A stretch of 64,000 nt of DNA from Tenericutes bacterium 4572_104 (GCA_002084435.1 NBLG01000001.1:1-64000); one strand, 5' to 3'; numbered from the stretch's first letter, positions 1-8,917 are shown. The notes: generated from the sequence alone by a model not told the origin. A program made the numbers and translations.

Positions 1-493
1 GTTTACCAAAATCTAAGTCTTTAATATCATCATTGTTTTTTAATAAACCAATTAGCAAATCTTTATTGAAAACATATATTCCCATAGACGCTAGAGTTAA
101 GTCTGTATTTTTAGGTTTTTCTACGAATTCTTTAACTCTTAAATCACTATCAGTAGCCATCATTCCAAAGCGATAAGCTTCTTTAGGATCGATAATGTTA
201 CATCCAACTGTTAGAACTGCATTCTTTTTAATATGCTCATTAATCATCTTGCGGTAATCCATTTTATATATATGGTCTCCTGATAATATTAAAACCAAAT
301 CAGGGTTTACTTGTTCAATATAATGAATGTTTTTTCTTACAGCGTCAGCTGTCCCTTCATACCAAGAATCATGAGGCTGTAATAGAGTAACCTTACTGTC
401 ACGTCTATCCAAATCCCAAGGCTTTCCAGAACCGATATGGTCGTTTAATCTAGAACCTCTTCCACCTGCTAAAATTAAAGCTAGAATTTTCAT
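1..493 (-). CDS. glgC: glucose-1-phosphate adenylyltransferase, partial, with an internal in-frame gap
   Basis: Makes ADP-glucose from ATP and glucose-1-phosphate for glycogen synthesis. The frame opens with ATG at 493 and runs off the left edge after 164 codons. Recognisable GlgC signatures, in order: LAGGRGSRL near the start, IGSGKPWDLDRR, LSGDHIYKMDY, EKP, LASMGIY and a DFGK just before the edge. In GlgC proteins GSRL and the IGxGxPWDLDR motif are about 46 residues apart; here they are almost adjacent (residues 13-31). The missing piece normally carries KPAVPFGGKYRIIDFPLSN, which helps bind nucleotide and sugar phosphate. The reading frame is intact, so this is a clean in-frame loss or an assembly collapse. 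Activity is doubtful. It is last in a glgA-DUF6054-glgC run. Confidence 0.85.
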   Translation of the reverse strand, partial: MKILALILAGGRGSRLNDHIGSGKPWDLDRRDSKVTLLQPHDSWYEGTADAVRKNIHYIEQVNPDLVLILSGDHIYKMDYRKMINEHIKKNAVLTVGCNIIDPKEAYRFGMMATDSDLRVKEFVEKPKNTDLTLASMGIYVFNKDLLIGLLKNNDDIKDLDFGK

Positions 494-512
494 TTATTTA
501 ATCTCCTTTATC

Positions 513-869
513 TTATATGACTTTTCTAAATCCTATTTTTTCAAAATATTTTGTTACTGAGTCTAAAAGATTATTTCCGGCGCCAAAACTTAAATTAAAA
601 AATCCATTTTTGGCAGCGCTTATTATTAAATCTACAGTTGAAGTGTTTGGATTATCTCTAATAAGAATTGTTAAACTTAAATAACCATTTATTCTAAAAT
701 AATACCTTTCAAAAACAAATAGGTATACTCCAAATTCTTCTGTACTATAATTTTCAAAATGTACAAGTTTAGTTGAAAAACTAAGGGTTGATATACTATT
801 TTCTATTTTATTAATTGGGATATTAATATACCCATTCTTAATTAATTTTATATTTTGCATATATATCAT
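513..869 (-). CDS. small DUF6054-like protein
   Basis: A 118-residue soluble protein of unknown function placed between glgA and glgC. Its ATG (869) directly abuts the glgA TAG stop, so translation is probably coupled; a second ATG at 860 is an alternative start. The pattern, with a FxVYERYxxRxNxYxSLTxLI-like centre followed by a Gly-rich strand and a C-terminal amphipathic helix (LLDSVTKYFEKIGF), resembles the DUF6054 family of small Firmicutes proteins as I remember it. I saw no catalytic motif, signal peptide or membrane segment. A role in glycogen metabolism is suggested only by position. Confidence 0.6.
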   Translation of the reverse strand: MIYMQNIKLIKNGYINIPINKIENSISTLSFSTKLVHFENYSTEEFGVYLFVFERYYFRINGYLSLTILIRDNPNTSTVDLIISAAKNGFFNLSFGAGNNLLDSVTKYFEKIGFRKVI

Positions 870-2294
870 CTACTTTAAAATAGATTTATATGCTTTGCGA
901 TACATTTTAGCTGATTTAGCCCATGAATAATCACTTTCCATTGCATGTTTTACAATGATATCCCAAGATTCAGGATTATGATAATAGATATGCATTGCAT
1001 ATCTTATAACATGCATCATGTCATGAGCATTAAAATTAGTGAAACTAAATCCGTTACCTTTTTTTTCGTACTCATTATAAGGTTTAACAGTATCAATAAG
1101 TCCACCAGTTTCTCTCACAATAGGAATCGTTCCATATTTTAAAGCTATAATTTGACCAAGTCCACAAGGTTCGAATTTAGAAGGCATTAAAAACATATCT
1201 GAGCTTGCATATATCATGTGAGCTAATTTGTTTGAATATCCTATATGTACCTTTACTTTATCAGGGAAATGTTCTTCTAGGCCTAAAAAATAATTCTCGT
1301 ACTGTTCTTCTCCTGAACCTAAGACAATGAAATAGAAATCATCAATTCCAAGCATTTCATCAAATACACGTTTTATTAAGTCAATTCCCTTTTGGCTAAC
1401 AAGTCTTGAAACTAAACCAATAATAGGTTTATCTAAAGAAAAATCAACACCTAGTTCTTTGAATAAAGCTTTTTTATTTAAGAGTTTTCCTTCTTTTACT
1501 GTTTCTAAATTATAGTTTTTAGAAATCAATCTATCTTTTTCTGGATTATATTCATTATAGTTAATACCATTTAAAATTCCGATTAAATCATTTGATCTCT
1601 GTAACAATAATTTTTGCATACCATAGCCATAGTAATCAGTTAAAATTTCTTTGGCATATGTAGGACTAACTGTAGTAATTAAATCAGCCTTTGATATAGC
1701 GCATTTTAGAAAGTTTAAAAAGCCTTCAAATTCCATCAATGGATCATATTTTATATTAAAAAACCTATAATTTTCCAAAGGAAAAATACCTTGATATGCA
1801 AGGTTATGTATTGTTAATACAGTTTTTGAATGAAGCTTTGGAAAACGTTTCTCTATTAAAAGAGGAATCATTCCTGTATGCCAATCATGAATATGAATAA
1901 TATCAGGATTAAATCCGATACGTGATAAACTTTCTAAAACAGCTATTTGAAAATAAGCGAATCTTTCGCCTTCATCACCATAATTATAGACGTTTTCTCG
2001 AGAACCAAAATAGAATTCATTATCAATAAAGTAATATAATATATTACCTTTTTTTAATTTTTTGATTCCAACATATACATCTTTTTTAGAATTAAATTGA
2101 ATTTTAAAATCAATTACATCTTCTGTTTTATTACGAAATTTCAGAGGAATAGCCTTATAGTATGGTAAAAACACGCGTACATCATTACCTCTTAAACGTT
2201 TTATTTCATTAGGAAGTGAACCAACAACATCCGCAAGCCCTCCAATTTTGACAAAAGGTGTACATTCAGCACTGACATGTAAAATATTAATCAT
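870..2294 (-). CDS. glgA: glycogen synthase (ADP-glucose type)
   Basis: Transfers glucose from ADP-glucose to the growing alpha-1,4 chain (GT5 family). The N-terminus has the KxGGLADVVGSLP substrate-binding loop, here written KIGGLADVV. The C-terminal Rossmann domain has the E-X7-E stretch in SKFEPCGLGQIIAL and the ETGGL motif. At 474-475 residues it has the usual GlgA length. Two adjacent ATGs (2297 and 2294) follow AGGAGG at 3 and 6 bases; the second has the better spacing, so 2294 is taken as start. An extended -10 promoter lies just upstream and the next gene begins immediately after the stop, giving a glgA-(DUF6054)-glgC unit. Confidence 0.95.
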   Translation of the reverse strand: MINILHVSAECTPFVKIGGLADVVGSLPNEIKRLRGNDVRVFLPYYKAIPLKFRNKTEDVIDFKIQFNSKKDVYVGIKKLKKGNILYYFIDNEFYFGSRENVYNYGDEGERFAYFQIAVLESLSRIGFNPDIIHIHDWHTGMIPLLIEKRFPKLHSKTVLTIHNLAYQGIFPLENYRFFNIKYDPLMEFEGFLNFLKCAISKADLITTVSPTYAKEILTDYYGYGMQKLLLQRSNDLIGILNGINYNEYNPEKDRLISKNYNLETVKEGKLLNKKALFKELGVDFSLDKPIIGLVSRLVSQKGIDLIKRVFDEMLGIDDFYFIVLGSGEEQYENYFLGLEEHFPDKVKVHIGYSNKLAHMIYASSDMFLMPSKFEPCGLGQIIALKYGTIPIVRETGGLIDTVKPYNEYEKKGNGFSFTNFNAHDMMHVIRYAMHIYYHNPESWDIIVKHAMESDYSWAKSAKMYRKAYKSILK

Positions 2295-2313
2295 CATAAG
2301 CCTCCTATTATAA

Positions 2314-2322
2314 ATTATAACA
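2314..2322 (-). promoter_or_regulatory. extended -10 promoter for glgA unit
   Basis: On the minus strand TGTTATAAT (TGn plus a perfect TATAAT) sits about 20 bases upstream of the glgA start. No good -35 is visible. An 8-bp perfect hairpin (arms 2322-2329 and 2334-2341, loop TAGT) overlaps its upstream edge and may end transcription from the P-type ATPase gene. Confidence 0.5.
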
Positions 2323-2354
2323 GAAAAACTAGTGTTTTTCTATAACACAAGATA

Positions 2355-4697
2355 TTATTTAAATCTAGTATGATATAGTTTCATTCCAATAAAAGTAGTT
2401 TCCATTAACAATAACATATATAGTACAGCTGGTAAGGATAGAGTTGTAATTTGAAATAAGTCACTAAATATGGTAAAACATATTGTCGCTGATGCAAAGG
2501 CAAAAATAACTAAAGCAATTCTTAGTTTATTAAAAGGCTTTGAAGCATTAACTAAAATTAACCAATAAGCAAATGTCGCAGCGATAATACCAATTGTAGA
2601 TATTTCAGCATCAACTAAGCCATAGAAAGCATCAGAGAAAAAATAAACAGCCAAGAGGTTTGCGATAATAAATAAAGCACCAGGAACGACTTCTTTCATA
2701 ATATTGGCGAAGAAACGTCCTTTAAACATTCTGTTATTAGGTTCTAAGGCCAACCAAAGAGTTGGTATCCCAACTATAAAGGTTTCTATGACGAACATCT
2801 GAATTGGTTCAAATGGATAAATTCTTGAAGTTAAAAGAAGAATAAAAGTTAATAGGATTGTATAGAGAGTTTTAACTAAGAATAAGACTGATGCTTTTTC
2901 CATATTACAAACGATTTGTCTTCCCTCTTTAACAACTTCGGGAAGTGTTTCAAAATCATTATCATATAAGACTATATGACTTATATTTCTTGTCGCATCA
3001 GCACCACTCGCAAGAGAAACAGAGACATCTGCTTGTTTTAATGCTAAAATATCATTTACTCCATCTCCAATCATACAAACTTTATGATCATCATTTTGAA
3101 TATATTGAATTAATTTTTTCTTTTGCTCTGGAGTAACTCTACCAAAAATAGTATATTCATTTGCAATTTCTTCTATTTCGTCATCTTTAACTTTATCCAT
3201 TGAAATATACTTATCAGCGTTTAAAACCCCAGCTCTTCGAGAAACTTCAGCTACAGTTAAAACATTATCTCCACTGATTACTTTAATATATACGCCTTCT
3301 TCAATAAACTCTTTTATTGTATTTTTTGCACTATCACGTATAGAATCATTTAAAATTATCAAACTTATTGCATAAGCTTCTCCACTGAATTTTCCTTTTC
3401 TTATTCCATCAACTTTAGCTAAGAGTAAAACCCGTTTACCCATCCTTGCGAATTTATTAACTTTTGATTTAATTAAGCGGTATTTTCCTTTATATATAAT
3501 TTCAGGAGCCCCTAAGGCATAGGTTTCGTTTTCGAATTTAACTACAGAATATTTGTTTTTGGATTGAAAAGGAACAGTTTTTTTAGCTTTAAAATATCCT
3601 TTACTTCCAAAATAAGCCTTTAAGGCTGATGTTGTTTGATTATTATCAGTTAAAGCGTTATTCATAGATGAAATGATTTGAAATATAGTTTCTTTACTAT
3701 ATTCATCTTCAAAAATATCAATGTCTTCCACAACCATAGTTCCGTCAGTAATAGTTCCTGTTTTATCAAGACATAATGTATCTACCCTTGCGAGGGTTTC
3801 TATAGAATATAGTTCTTGAACTAAAGTCTTTTTTCTTGCAAGTTTTATTACAGAAACCGCAAAAGTCATCGTTGTTAATAATACTAAACCAGAAGGAACC
3901 ATAGCGACCATAGATCCAGCCATTTTTCTAACGGCTAAATTAAACATTTGTTTATTCGCGATAAAATCAGGTAAATAATCATAACCTGATTTTTGATAAA
4001 CATTATAAAATGTTAAGAAACCTAAAGGTATAATTATTAAAGCAATTACCTTTAATATTCCTCTTAAGGTATTTACAATAACAGATTTAGGTTTTGATAA
4101 GGTTTTAGCTTGTCTCTGTAATGAATCAATATAATTATCTTTTCCAACAGCTGTAACTTTTACAAAGGCATTACCTGTAATTACAAAACTTCCTGAAAAA
4201 AGTGAATCTCCTTCTTTTTTAGAAACAGATTTTGATTCACCAGTAATATTGGCTTCATTAACAGTCAATTCACCGTATTCAATTACTCCATCAGTAACAA
4301 TTTGTTTACCAGCAGAATAACTTATCAAATCTCCTAAAACTATTTTTTCAATTGGTATTTTTATAAATAAGCCTTGCCTTACAACCATTACACTGTCTTC
4401 AGAAATTAATGATAGTTTATTAATGATAGATCTAGCTCTAAATTCTTGAACAATGGCAATTGACGTATTTAAAACTGCTATAACTACGAACCATAAATTT
4501 TTATAACTTCTAATGCTTAACAAAAGAGTAGCTAGAAATGCAAGTATTAAATTAAAAAAAGTAAACAAATTACCACTTATAATCTGCCAATTTGTTTTTA
4601 TATTACTCTCATGTTTTAAATTATATTTTCCACTTGCAAATAAATCGTTTACTTCTTCAATATTAAGTCCAAATGGTATATATTTCTTTTTCGCCAT
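2355..4697 (-). CDS. P-type cation-translocating ATPase, CtpE-like
   Basis: A 780-residue integral-membrane ion pump. Visible P-type motifs: the actuator TGES (residues 152-155), the phosphorylation site DKTGT with Asp311, and the hinge GDGVND. The membrane motif ahead of the P domain is VPSGL (around 267-271), not the PEGL of SERCA/PMCA pumps or the CPC of heavy-metal pumps, and there is no N-terminal metal-binding domain. VPSGL is typical of the CtpE-like group, which has been linked to calcium uptake; the ion here is therefore a guess. ATG at 4697 follows a GGTGAT ribosome site. It is a single gene between terminators. Confidence 0.88.
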   Translation of the reverse strand: MAKKKYIPFGLNIEEVNDLFASGKYNLKHESNIKTNWQIISGNLFTFFNLILAFLATLLLSIRSYKNLWFVVIAVLNTSIAIVQEFRARSIINKLSLISEDSVMVVRQGLFIKIPIEKIVLGDLISYSAGKQIVTDGVIEYGELTVNEANITGESKSVSKKEGDSLFSGSFVITGNAFVKVTAVGKDNYIDSLQRQAKTLSKPKSVIVNTLRGILKVIALIIIPLGFLTFYNVYQKSGYDYLPDFIANKQMFNLAVRKMAGSMVAMVPSGLVLLTTMTFAVSVIKLARKKTLVQELYSIETLARVDTLCLDKTGTITDGTMVVEDIDIFEDEYSKETIFQIISSMNNALTDNNQTTSALKAYFGSKGYFKAKKTVPFQSKNKYSVVKFENETYALGAPEIIYKGKYRLIKSKVNKFARMGKRVLLLAKVDGIRKGKFSGEAYAISLIILNDSIRDSAKNTIKEFIEEGVYIKVISGDNVLTVAEVSRRAGVLNADKYISMDKVKDDEIEEIANEYTIFGRVTPEQKKKLIQYIQNDDHKVCMIGDGVNDILALKQADVSVSLASGADATRNISHIVLYDNDFETLPEVVKEGRQIVCNMEKASVLFLVKTLYTILLTFILLLTSRIYPFEPIQMFVIETFIVGIPTLWLALEPNNRMFKGRFFANIMKEVVPGALFIIANLLAVYFFSDAFYGLVDAEISTIGIIAATFAYWLILVNASKPFNKLRIALVIFAFASATICFTIFSDLFQITTLSLPAVLYMLLLMETTFIGMKLYHTRFK

Positions 4698-4756
4698 ATT
4701 ATCACCGAATCTATTATATCAAATATTTAATTGCTTTACAATAAGCCGTTTTCCAT

Positions 4757-4800
4757 AAAAAAAAGATGTAAGTAATGCTTTATTGTTTTACTTACATCTT
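4757..4800 (-). terminator. rho-independent terminator after uridine-kinase-like gene
   Basis: A perfect 13-bp inverted repeat (arms 4763-4775 and 4788-4800) is followed on the minus strand by a run of eight T, just past the stop at 4808. Confidence 0.85.
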
Positions 4801-4807
4801 CTCTATA

Positions 4808-6430
4808 TTATTGTTCAAAAATACTACCACCGATAAATTCTCTTAATAAAGAATTATGCGGTACATAATCAGAATCAATTTCATCAAAATATTTGATAAA
4901 CTTTAAAAGCCTATTAGCTTGAACAAAGTATTCTGAATCAGTATTAATTTTCTGCAAAGCGTTTTTCGCATAATGTTTAAGAACTGAAAATTCATAGGTA
5001 AGTTCGGAATTAAAGATAAAATCAGCGTTTTCAATATGTGGATAAATCCACTTATATTCTCCTCTTCTTACACTTGGCCACATAGATAAGGTTTTTTCAG
5101 CTGAAGTATTTCTAAATTGAAGGTCTCTAACTATTCTTCTTAAAAGACGTAGGTCAGTAAGATTAATTGGTGTATTATTGTCGATATTAATTTGCGCAAA
5201 TGGAGAAATGTATATCTTATATTTTTGACCTTTAGAAATCATTTTAGTTAATTGATTATTTAATGCGTGAATACCTTCTATTATAATTGGTGTATTTTTC
5301 GCTATTTTAATAGGCTCTTGCCAAGTGCGTTCTTTTGTGGTGAAGTTAAATATAGGCAGTCTTACTTCTTTACCAGCTATTAAATCAGATATATTTTTAT
5401 TAAATAAATCTATGTCTAAAGATTCAATATGTTCTAGGTCTGGTTTACCAAATTCATCTAGTGGTGCTTTATCAGGGTGTAAATAATAATTATCTATCGA
5501 TATTCTAATAGTTTCTACGCCTAAGTCATTTAAAGTAATATTTAAACGCTTAGCAAAGGTAGTTTTTCCAGAACTACTAGGTCCTGCAATGGCTATTAAC
5601 CGTACGGTTTCTCTTGAAATAATATCTTTAGCTAGTTTTTGTAATTGATGGTTGTGGTGTTCTTCACAAAGGTAGACAAATTCTTCTTGTTTTCCTGATT
5701 CAACTATTCTATTAATCTTATAAATCATATCAGCGTTTAGTTTAGTCGCAAAATTTTCAGCTTCTTGTAATACTTCAAAGAATTTAGGAGAATCTACAAA
5801 CTCAGGAATTTCACCTTTTTCTTCTCTTCTTGGATATTGAATTAAAAAACCATTCTCTAAATAATGGATTTCATATTCTTTTAAATATCTAGTAGAAGGA
5901 ACCATGTATCCATACATGTAGTTTCTATATCCATAACATTCATAGACATTTACTCTTTCAGTTCTGTATTTTAAAGTGTTTACTTTGTCATCAAATCCCA
6001 TTTTTTGATAATAAGAAATAGCTTCTTTTATCGATAACTGTCTTCTTGTTATAGGATAATCTTTTTCGATTATTCTTTCCATTTCTTTGACTACATTATC
6101 TAGCATTTCTTTAGTTATATCGTTTTTAATGCCACGGCCATAAATTCCCATAGATATACTATTAGAAAACTTAATCTGTATATTAGGATAAACTCTTCTA
6201 AATGCCATTGAGACAAGATAACGCATGCTTGTGGCGTAAATTCTTGTGGAATCATAGAAAGAGTAATCTAAAAACTCTACTTCTGCGTCATAAGAAACTC
6301 TATATGTTAATTCTCTCAAACGATTATTCACAAGGGCAGCGTAAAAAACTCCTTCATAATTTTTTGAAAGATCTTCTAAACGAACATATGAATCAAAATA
6401 ATAAATATCTTTTCCTACAACTATTTTCAA
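4808..6430 (-). CDS. uridine-kinase-family nucleoside kinase with ThrRS-like N-terminus
   Basis: A 540-residue protein with two parts. The first ~200 residues look like the TGS/second additional domain of threonyl-tRNA synthetase (FYAALVNNRLREL, then EVEFLDYS and STRIYATSMRYL). The second half is a phosphoribulokinase/uridine kinase P-loop domain with AGPSSSGKTT, a substrate-side DNYYLHPD stretch and IIEGIHALN. This fused architecture is a known family in Firmicutes and Thermotoga, annotated as nucleoside kinase; the physiological substrate is not settled. The start is TTG at 6430, five bases after AAGGTGAT. Transcribed alone, divergently from the gene at 6584. Confidence 0.85.
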   Translation of the reverse strand: MKIVVGKDIYYFDSYVRLEDLSKNYEGVFYAALVNNRLRELTYRVSYDAEVEFLDYSFYDSTRIYATSMRYLVSMAFRRVYPNIQIKFSNSISMGIYGRGIKNDITKEMLDNVVKEMERIIEKDYPITRRQLSIKEAISYYQKMGFDDKVNTLKYRTERVNVYECYGYRNYMYGYMVPSTRYLKEYEIHYLENGFLIQYPRREEKGEIPEFVDSPKFFEVLQEAENFATKLNADMIYKINRIVESGKQEEFVYLCEEHHNHQLQKLAKDIISRETVRLIAIAGPSSSGKTTFAKRLNITLNDLGVETIRISIDNYYLHPDKAPLDEFGKPDLEHIESLDIDLFNKNISDLIAGKEVRLPIFNFTTKERTWQEPIKIAKNTPIIIEGIHALNNQLTKMISKGQKYKIYISPFAQINIDNNTPINLTDLRLLRRIVRDLQFRNTSAEKTLSMWPSVRRGEYKWIYPHIENADFIFNSELTYEFSVLKHYAKNALQKINTDSEYFVQANRLLKFIKYFDEIDSDYVPHNSLLREFIGGSIFEQ

Positions 6431-6465
6431 TTAAATCACCTTCTGTTTTTTTTGAATGTATTTCT

Positions 6466-6493
6466 ATTTTACTATAAAATTTTATAAATGCAA
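6466..6493 (-). promoter_or_regulatory. promoter for uridine-kinase-like gene, with palindromic spacer
   Basis: TTGCAT (6488-6493), 16-base spacer, TAAAAT (6466-6471), read on the minus strand. The spacer contains the perfect 14-base palindrome TATAAAATTTTATA (6473-6486), a possible operator, although AT richness makes chance palindromes common. Confidence 0.5.
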
Positions 6494-6530
6494 GCGGTTT
6501 CATCTAGAACATATAATTATTTTAATTTTA

Positions 6531-6561
6531 TTGCGATAAACTATTGATAATATTGTATAAT
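6531..6561 (+). promoter_or_regulatory. promoter for TIGR02206 membrane protein
   Basis: A perfect TATAAT at 6556-6561 with TTGCGA at 6531-6536. The 19-base spacer is longer than ideal, so the -35 assignment is uncertain. Confidence 0.4.
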
Positions 6562-6583
6562 AAAAGAGATGCGGAGGAAAAAC

Positions 6584-7381
6584 ATGTTGCTTTCAAATTT
6601 TTTTAGTACTGCTGGTATGGATAATCAACCTGTAGAATATTTTTTTCATATACCACATTTTATATATTTATTGTTTAATATAGTTTTATTTATTATATTA
6701 TGGAACATATTAAAGCGTCAAACTAAGAAAACACAAGATAAAGTAATTACTATTTTTTTAATTATTATGCTTGTTTTAAAATACTTGGGAGATGCTTTAT
6801 TTATCTATGAATATTATAATATATTTCCAGCACTGTCAAGCTATCCACATCCATTTTTAGATGTCGATACTTTCTTTTCCTTTCAGATGTGTGGGGTTAC
6901 TAATATACTGTTACCTTTAGTTATTTGGTTTGATATAAAAAAATTAAAAGAATTTGTATTTGCATCATCTATTTTGGGTGGATTAGCAGTTATGATGTAT
7001 CCTGTAACTGTTCTTTATGGAGATGCATACATCTTAACTTTACCTAAGATTAGAAGTATTACAATTCATTTCTTTTTATTATTTATACCTTTATTCTTAA
7101 TTAATAGAGGGGATTATAAATTAAATCCTAAGAAATGGAAAGACATATTTATTGGTGTTTCTATCTTAGGATTATGGGCTACATTTGGTAATTTTGTCAT
7201 TGATAAGGGAGATAATAACTTGTATTTAATGGAAAATCCATTTCTTGGTGGACCTATTCCTATAATCAATAGTATTCCTTCAGGATATCATGTAATAGTC
7301 TTTGCCTTGCTTTTACCTTTTGCGTATTATTATATATATAAAATAGCTAGGCTATTTGAGCCTAGCTATAAGAGGAGTTAA
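6584..7381 (+). CDS. YwaF/TIGR02206-family integral membrane protein
   Basis: A 265-residue membrane protein with about seven hydrophobic helices and short loops. The pattern around FQMCGVTNILLPL and RSITIHFFLLFIPL matches the TIGR02206/YwaF family (distantly related to TMEM164), whose members have conserved polar residues inside helices; function unknown. Two ATGs are possible (6569 and 6584). CGGAGG lies at 6572-6577, inside the longer frame and six bases before 6584, so 6584 is the start. The last codons contain a 10-bp inverted repeat that probably serves as terminator for the convergent sigma/anti-sigma unit. Confidence 0.8.
   Translation: MLLSNFFSTAGMDNQPVEYFFHIPHFIYLLFNIVLFIILWNILKRQTKKTQDKVITIFLIIMLVLKYLGDALFIYEYYNIFPALSSYPHPFLDVDTFFSFQMCGVTNILLPLVIWFDIKKLKEFVFASSILGGLAVMMYPVTVLYGDAYILTLPKIRSITIHFFLLFIPLFLINRGDYKLNPKKWKDIFIGVSILGLWATFGNFVIDKGDNNLYLMENPFLGGPIPIINSIPSGYHVIVFALLLPFAYYYIYKIARLFEPSYKRS
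7335..7368 (-). terminator. terminator of the sigma/anti-sigma unit, inside the convergent gene's 3' end
   Basis: Minus strand: TAGCTAGGCT, loop CAAAT, AGCCTAGCTA, then TTTTATAT. The 10-bp stem is perfect. It lies about 30 bases after the anti-sigma stop and is encoded by the last codons of the plus-strand membrane protein. Confidence 0.6.
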
Positions 7382-7397
7382 TGTTTATAAATACACT

Positions 7398-8267
7398 TTA
7401 TTCTAAGGTGCTATATAATTCAATAAGATCAGATATATCGCTGTTCGCGAGTTCAATAAAATCAGAAATAGTTGTATAATCAGTTGAATTTTCAAATATA
7501 AAACGAACGATATTTAATTTCGTAATTGAAATATCTAAATCATTAGCTAAATCGATAAATTCTTCTTCTGTCACAGGCAAAGTTGAAAATTCAATAGAAT
7601 CTCTAGTATTAGGAACTTCTAAAACGTAATCTCCACCATATTCACTTGAAACAATTTCACTAGATTTATTATTGTAATAATCAATGATTGAGCTTAGAAC
7701 AGATTCATCATTTTCACCAGAATCTATGTTAAACATAGATTCCTGATTTTCACTGTGATAGAGAATAGATAAACTGTTTATCTTACTAGATTCATTTATA
7801 AGAGATAATACTTTATTTTCAGAACTAAAAGTTGAGCCATAAATACCAATTAAAGCATTAGCTTTTGTATCAGTAAAATAGTTTTCTTCTAAACCTTTTT
7901 CATAGATTAAATCTAAAAAATCATTTAGAGGCATTCTTTTTGCATCTATATCACTTATAAAATTTAAGGCATCATCATTTAAACTAGAAACTTCAATAAC
8001 CCTATTAAAACGATTTAATTTTACTTCTATACTTGGATTTATATCTATTGTAAGGACAACATATGGAGTTGAATTATAATATAAATAGAATGAGAACATT
8101 AATACTAAAATTATACTTGAAAGAGTTAATGCAAATGTTTTAAGAGTATTTTTTCTTTTGTAATTATGTTGAAAAACATAATTATCTAATGAAATTTCTT
8201 CACTTCTATTAGATATATTAAATTTAGCTGAATTATTTAATATCTTATTAAATTCTTTTAATTTCAT
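7398..8267 (-). CDS. RsgI-type membrane anti-sigma factor
   Basis: A 289-residue single-pass protein: cytoplasmic N-terminus (1-40), transmembrane helix (about 41-63), then an outside domain. Just after the membrane comes VVLTIDINPSIEVKLN, the signature of the RsgI middle domain; in studied RsgI proteins the Asn-Pro bond (here N77-P78) is the site of self-cleavage during signalling. The remaining ~180 residues are acidic, rich in Ser, Asp and Glu, with no sugar-binding module. The ATG abuts the stop of the sigma gene (TAGATG), so the pair is translationally coupled. It probably holds the adjacent sigma factor at the membrane. Confidence 0.8.
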   Translation of the reverse strand: MKLKEFNKILNNSAKFNISNRSEEISLDNYVFQHNYKRKNTLKTFALTLSSIILVLMFSFYLYYNSTPYVVLTIDINPSIEVKLNRFNRVIEVSSLNDDALNFISDIDAKRMPLNDFLDLIYEKGLEENYFTDTKANALIGIYGSTFSSENKVLSLINESSKINSLSILYHSENQESMFNIDSGENDESVLSSIIDYYNNKSSEIVSSEYGGDYVLEVPNTRDSIEFSTLPVTEEEFIDLANDLDISITKLNIVRFIFENSTDYTTISDFIELANSDISDLIELYSTLE

Positions 8268-8795
8268 CTACATCATTCCTTTAAGATGCTTTTGCATCTT
8301 TTTTATTGCTTGTTGGTATGTCCAGGTAACTGTCCCAAGAGGTTTATTTGTTATTAAAGAAATTTCTCTGTGTGTTAAGTGTTCTAGATTATGTAATAAA
8401 AATATATTGCGTTCATCTATACTTAGAATATTTAAAGCGGAAACTATCAATTCTTTATTCTCAAGAGATATTTCTAAATAATTATCATAAGAGAAAGTTT
8501 TTGTATCTAGGTCGATATTTCTTGTGATTTTCTTTCGTCTATTATATTCATTTATAGCTAGATTTCTAGCTATTGTTAATAAATAAGCCTGCGAATTATT
8601 TGCTTTATAAGAATATAATTTTTCTAAAAACTTTAAATATGTATCTTGAACAATATCTTCAGCTAAAGACTGATCTCTTAATATAGGTAAAGCTACAAAA
8701 TAAATTTTACGATAAGTTAATTCGTAAATTTTATTAAAGGCATCTGAATCTCCATTTTTAAGTTTAACAATATATTGTTCCAAACTCTTATTCAA
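8268..8795 (-). CDS. ECF-type RNA polymerase sigma factor
   Basis: A 175-residue sigma-70 family protein with only regions 2 and 4. Region 2 is DQSLAEDIVQDTYLKFLEKL with AYLLTIARNLAINEYNRRKK; region 4 has the helix-turn-helix LTHREISLITNKPLGTVTWTY. The length and domain set are those of ECF sigma factors, not of SigI, the usual partner of RsgI. The start is TTG at 8795, preceded by AGGTGA; no ATG fits. ECF factors of this kind are often autoregulated, but I could not pick a convincing ECF promoter upstream. Confidence 0.88.
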   Translation of the reverse strand: MNKSLEQYIVKLKNGDSDAFNKIYELTYRKIYFVALPILRDQSLAEDIVQDTYLKFLEKLYSYKANNSQAYLLTIARNLAINEYNRRKKITRNIDLDTKTFSYDNYLEISLENKELIVSALNILSIDERNIFLLHNLEHLTHREISLITNKPLGTVTWTYQQAIKKMQKHLKGMM

Positions 8796-8888
8796 GTCAC
8801 TTCACCTCTTTAATATATTGTAACATTTATAAAGAGGTATGAAAATAACTTTTCAATAATATAAACAAACCAAAGCTTAGTTTTATTG

Positions 8889-8917
8889 GAAAAAAAAAAG
8901 ACAAATCACTTTGTCTT
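8889..8917 (-). terminator. terminator after DUF2188 gene
   Basis: Minus strand AAGACAAA, loop GTGA, TTTGTCTT and a run of about ten T. The stem overlaps the stop codon. It closes the six-gene natA operon. Confidence 0.85.
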
